Shown: positions 13,915 through 16,002 of the stretch, in pieces
How the letters are laid out: each line of letters starts with the position of its first letter
How positions within the stretch are numbered: the stretch's first letter is position 1
NCBI GenBank assembly: GCA_014860175.1
Contig: JACZKF010000401.1
Coordinates: 1-16,002 of the forward strand
Origin: Desulfuromonadales bacterium
GTDB lineage: Bacteria > Desulfobacterota > Desulfuromonadia > Desulfuromonadales > JACZKF01
Length of the DNA stretch: 16,002 nt
Direction: 5' to 3'
The notes under the pieces: model-generated
Database searches by the model: none
Seen by the model: the letters and a program-made list of their open reading frames with translations, nothing else
What the model was told of the DNA's origin: nothing
Translations under genes and position numbers: made by a program

Positions 13915-15666
13915 ATGCTCCGTATTAATCTGCACAGGAAGGTCCTTTACGCGTTCTGGACCCTCTCGCTGGTCCCCCTGGTCCTGCTGGCGGTCAGCTC
14001 CAATCACAGCCTGCACTCGGTGGAGAATCTGCTGCGCGCCAGCGCCACCGCCGCCCTCGACCAACAGGCGGCACGGGCGCTGGAACTGCGGGCGCAACTG
14101 GTGGCCAGCCAAGTATCCGATTTTATCCGCGAAGTGGAAGCGGACTTGCATGATTTGGCCCAACTGGAGCCCGAAGCTGAAAGCTACCGGCGCTTCAGTC
14201 GCCATCATCGGCGGCCGATCTGGTATCGGGGGGGGGTCAACGGGGCGCCCATCGAAGTGCGGGAGACCATCCCGCTGTATGCCGAACTGGCCTTCGTCGG
14301 CCCGGACGGGCGCGAGCGCCTGCGCCTGGTCAACGAGCAGCTCTCCAGTGACCTGCGCCAGGTCGATGACCCGGTCAATACCACCTACTTGTCAGAGATC
14401 TATTTTCTTCAGGCCCGGGACCTTCCGGAGGGGGAGATCTATGTCTCGCACGTGACCGGCTGGCACGTCAACCGCGAGGAACAGCTGCGCGGGGCGCCCA
14501 ATCCGGACGCGGCCATCGAAGGGGCCCGTTACGAAGGGGTGGTCCGCTTTGCCCGACCGGTGCGCGACGCCGGCGGCCTGCTGCAGGGGGTGGTGGTCCT
14601 CTCTCTCGACCACCGCCACCTGATGGAGTTCACCCAACACATCGCCCCCACGGAAGAAGCCAACGTGGTCTTCCCTTCCTACGATAGCGGCAATTATTCC
14701 TTTATGTTCGACGAGGAAGGGTGGATCATCACTCATCCCAAATACTGGGATATCCGGGGTCTGGATCGCCAGGGGCGCCTGGTCCCCCCCTACAGCACCG
14801 AATCGAGCGCCGAGGCTATAGCCAAAGGGGAAATCCCCTACAACCTGCACCATGCCGGGTTCATCCACCCTAACTACCCGGTCGTCGCCCGGGCTGTTCT
14901 CGACGGCCAATCAGGGGTGGCGGATGTGACCAACGTCGGTGGTTCGGCCAAGATCATGGCCTATGCGCCGATTGTCTATACCGGCGGCCTCTACCGGGAG
15001 CGGGGGATTTTCGGCGCCATCACCATCGGTGCCGAAACGGCCAACTTCCACCGGCCGGGGCAGGAAGCTTCGGCTCTGATCCGGGCCGAATTTACCCGCT
15101 TCGCCGGTCAGAGCTGGCTGTTGATCGCCGCAACCGGGCTGCTGGTCTTCTTCGCCGCCTACCGTCTGGCCCGGGGGATTACCGAACCGCTGCTGCGGCT
15201 TACCGCCGGCACCAAGGAGATGGCGCGTGGCAACCTCGGGGCGGAGCTGGCGATCACCTCCCGGGACGAAATTGGCGAACTGACCGGCTCCTTCAACTCC
15301 ATGGCGCGGGAACTGGGCGAGCGCCGCCGGCGGCTGCTGCGCAGCCTGGAGGCGCTGCGGCGCTCGCGACGGGAGATTTTGCAGGAGCGCAATTTCAAGG
15401 AGACCGTTTTCGAAAACATTGAGGCCGGGATTCTAACCCTCGATGCCGACGGCCGCGTGACGACCATCAATGGCCCCGCCGGCGCCATCCTCTCCTTACC
15501 GACGCTCACCGAGGCGACTGCCGTGGACAGCCTGCTGGCCGCCTGGCCGGAGGTTCTGCAGCTGCTGCTGGAAGCGCTGGGGCGGCCGGTGACCGAGCGC
15601 TGGAACTGCTATGTCAATGCCGAGCGGGGGGGGAAGGGGCTCGGATCCTCACCGTCGAAGATCTGA
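13915..15666 (+). CDS. Membrane sensor histidine kinase, sensory part up to an apparent frameshift
   Basis: The 583 residues read here form the input half of a two-component sensor kinase. The first membrane helix is at about 12-28; a large periplasmic ligand-binding region of probable Cache type is at about 30-398; the second helix is at about 400-418; HAMP is at about 419-470 with the P425 and DEIGEL (451-456) landmarks; and a coiled linker (465-495) leads to a PAS-like domain (about 496-560). The frame then ends soon after a run of eight G (15626-15633) with an unrelated tail and TGA. The kinase core continues in the -1 frame, so the intact gene probably runs through. ATG 13915 is the only start that keeps the first helix; no ribosome binding site precedes it. 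The stimulus is unknown. Confidence 0.8.
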   Translation: MLRINLHRKVLYAFWTLSLVPLVLLAVSSNHSLHSVENLLRASATAALDQQAARALELRAQLVASQVSDFIREVEADLHDLAQLEPEAESYRRFSRHHRRPIWYRGGVNGAPIEVRETIPLYAELAFVGPDGRERLRLVNEQLSSDLRQVDDPVNTTYLSEIYFLQARDLPEGEIYVSHVTGWHVNREEQLRGAPNPDAAIEGARYEGVVRFARPVRDAGGLLQGVVVLSLDHRHLMEFTQHIAPTEEANVVFPSYDSGNYSFMFDEEGWIITHPKYWDIRGLDRQGRLVPPYSTESSAEAIAKGEIPYNLHHAGFIHPNYPVVARAVLDGQSGVADVTNVGGSAKIMAYAPIVYTGGLYRERGIFGAITIGAETANFHRPGQEASALIRAEFTRFAGQSWLLIAATGLLVFFAAYRLARGITEPLLRLTAGTKEMARGNLGAELAITSRDEIGELTGSFNSMARELGERRRRLLRSLEALRRSRREILQERNFKETVFENIEAGILTLDADGRVTTINGPAGAILSLPTLTEATAVDSLLAAWPEVLQLLLEALGRPVTERWNCYVNAERGGKGLGSSPSKI

Positions 15667-16002
15667 CCGAGCGTGTCAATCTGCGCGAGCAGATGGCGCG
15701 GATGGAGCGCCTGGCTTCCCTCGGCCGTCTGTCGGCCGGCATTGCCCACGAGGTTCGCAACCCCCTCACCGGGGTCATCCTGCTCCTGGATGAACTGCAC
15801 GACCGTCTGCTGGCCAGCCCCAACGATCAGACCCTGATCCGCCGCGCTCTGGAGGAGATGGAACGGTTGGAAGCGCTGGTGAACGAACTGCTGGAGTTTG
15901 CCGCTCCCCCCCGGCCCAGCCGGAAGCCGGGAAATCTGGCCGAGGTGCTGCGCGATTCGCTGTTTCTGATCGGCCGCCAGGGGGAGCGGGCCGGGGTTGC
16001 CG
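15630..16002 (+). pseudogene. Sensor histidine kinase core, continuation in the -1 frame, cut by window edge
   Basis: Reading the frame shifted by -1 from the G8 run gives an uninterrupted sequence to the window end: a short end of the PAS region (RILTVEDLTERVNLREQ), then the dimerisation/phosphoacceptor helix with SAGIAHEVRNPLTG, whose phospho-accepting His codon is at 15747-15749, then a second helix (EMERLEALVNELLEFAAPPRP). The ATP-binding domain lies beyond the window. There is no suitable independent start with a ribosome binding site (ATG 15693 and 15702 fall inside the conserved helix), so it belongs to the upstream gene. Labelled pseudogene because of the frameshift; a sequencing error or a slippage-expressed gene is equally possible. 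Confidence 0.7.

Overview
The window reads as high-GC bacterial chromosome, most probably from a Desulfuromonadales/Geobacter-type (Desulfobacterota) organism. The main reason is the first operon: a cytochrome b, flavoprotein, iron-sulfur order with a single five-helix, Wolinella-type diheme cytochrome b subunit, in which the flavoprotein and start regions closely resemble those I know from Geobacter. The c-di-GMP proteins, the long-chain polyprenyl synthase and a sensor kinase with a large periplasmic domain fit the same group. The assignment comes from remembered family resemblance, not from a search.

Layout. (1) 92-3495: sdhC/A/B (frdC/A/B), a tightly coupled respiratory complex II operon ending in a strong hairpin terminator (3522-3565). 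(2) 3496-3871: a 376-bp gap whose second half is clearly more AT-rich than its surroundings, with inverted repeats, a candidate promoter and a leader hairpin that covers a ribosome binding site. (3) 3872-12318: six same-strand genes with overlaps or gaps of 3-20 bp: a small Phd/YefM-like protein; a two-PilZ protein with a C-terminal acyltransferase-like (GNAT-like) region; a membrane HD-GYP/GAF protein with its own C-terminal PilZ domain; a class I SAM methyltransferase; a cobalamin-type radical SAM enzyme; and an OmpP1/FadL outer-membrane barrel. (4) 12394-13501: a long-chain polyprenyl diphosphate synthase (ispB-like) with its own promoter and terminator. (5) 13579-13857: a small conserved-looking hypothetical protein. 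(6) 13915 to the window edge: a sensor histidine kinase with a near-leaderless start and an apparent -1 frameshift at a G8 run.

The middle block is the part that looks least ordinary. It combines reception of c-di-GMP (up to three PilZ domains), hydrolysis of c-di-GMP (HD-GYP), a possible acyl transfer step, two SAM-dependent modifying enzymes and a hydrophobic-molecule channel in one transcription unit. A reasonable but unproven reading is a c-di-GMP-controlled pathway that makes, modifies or transports a hydrophobic small molecule or lipid. No mobile element, CRISPR array, tRNA or rRNA was seen.
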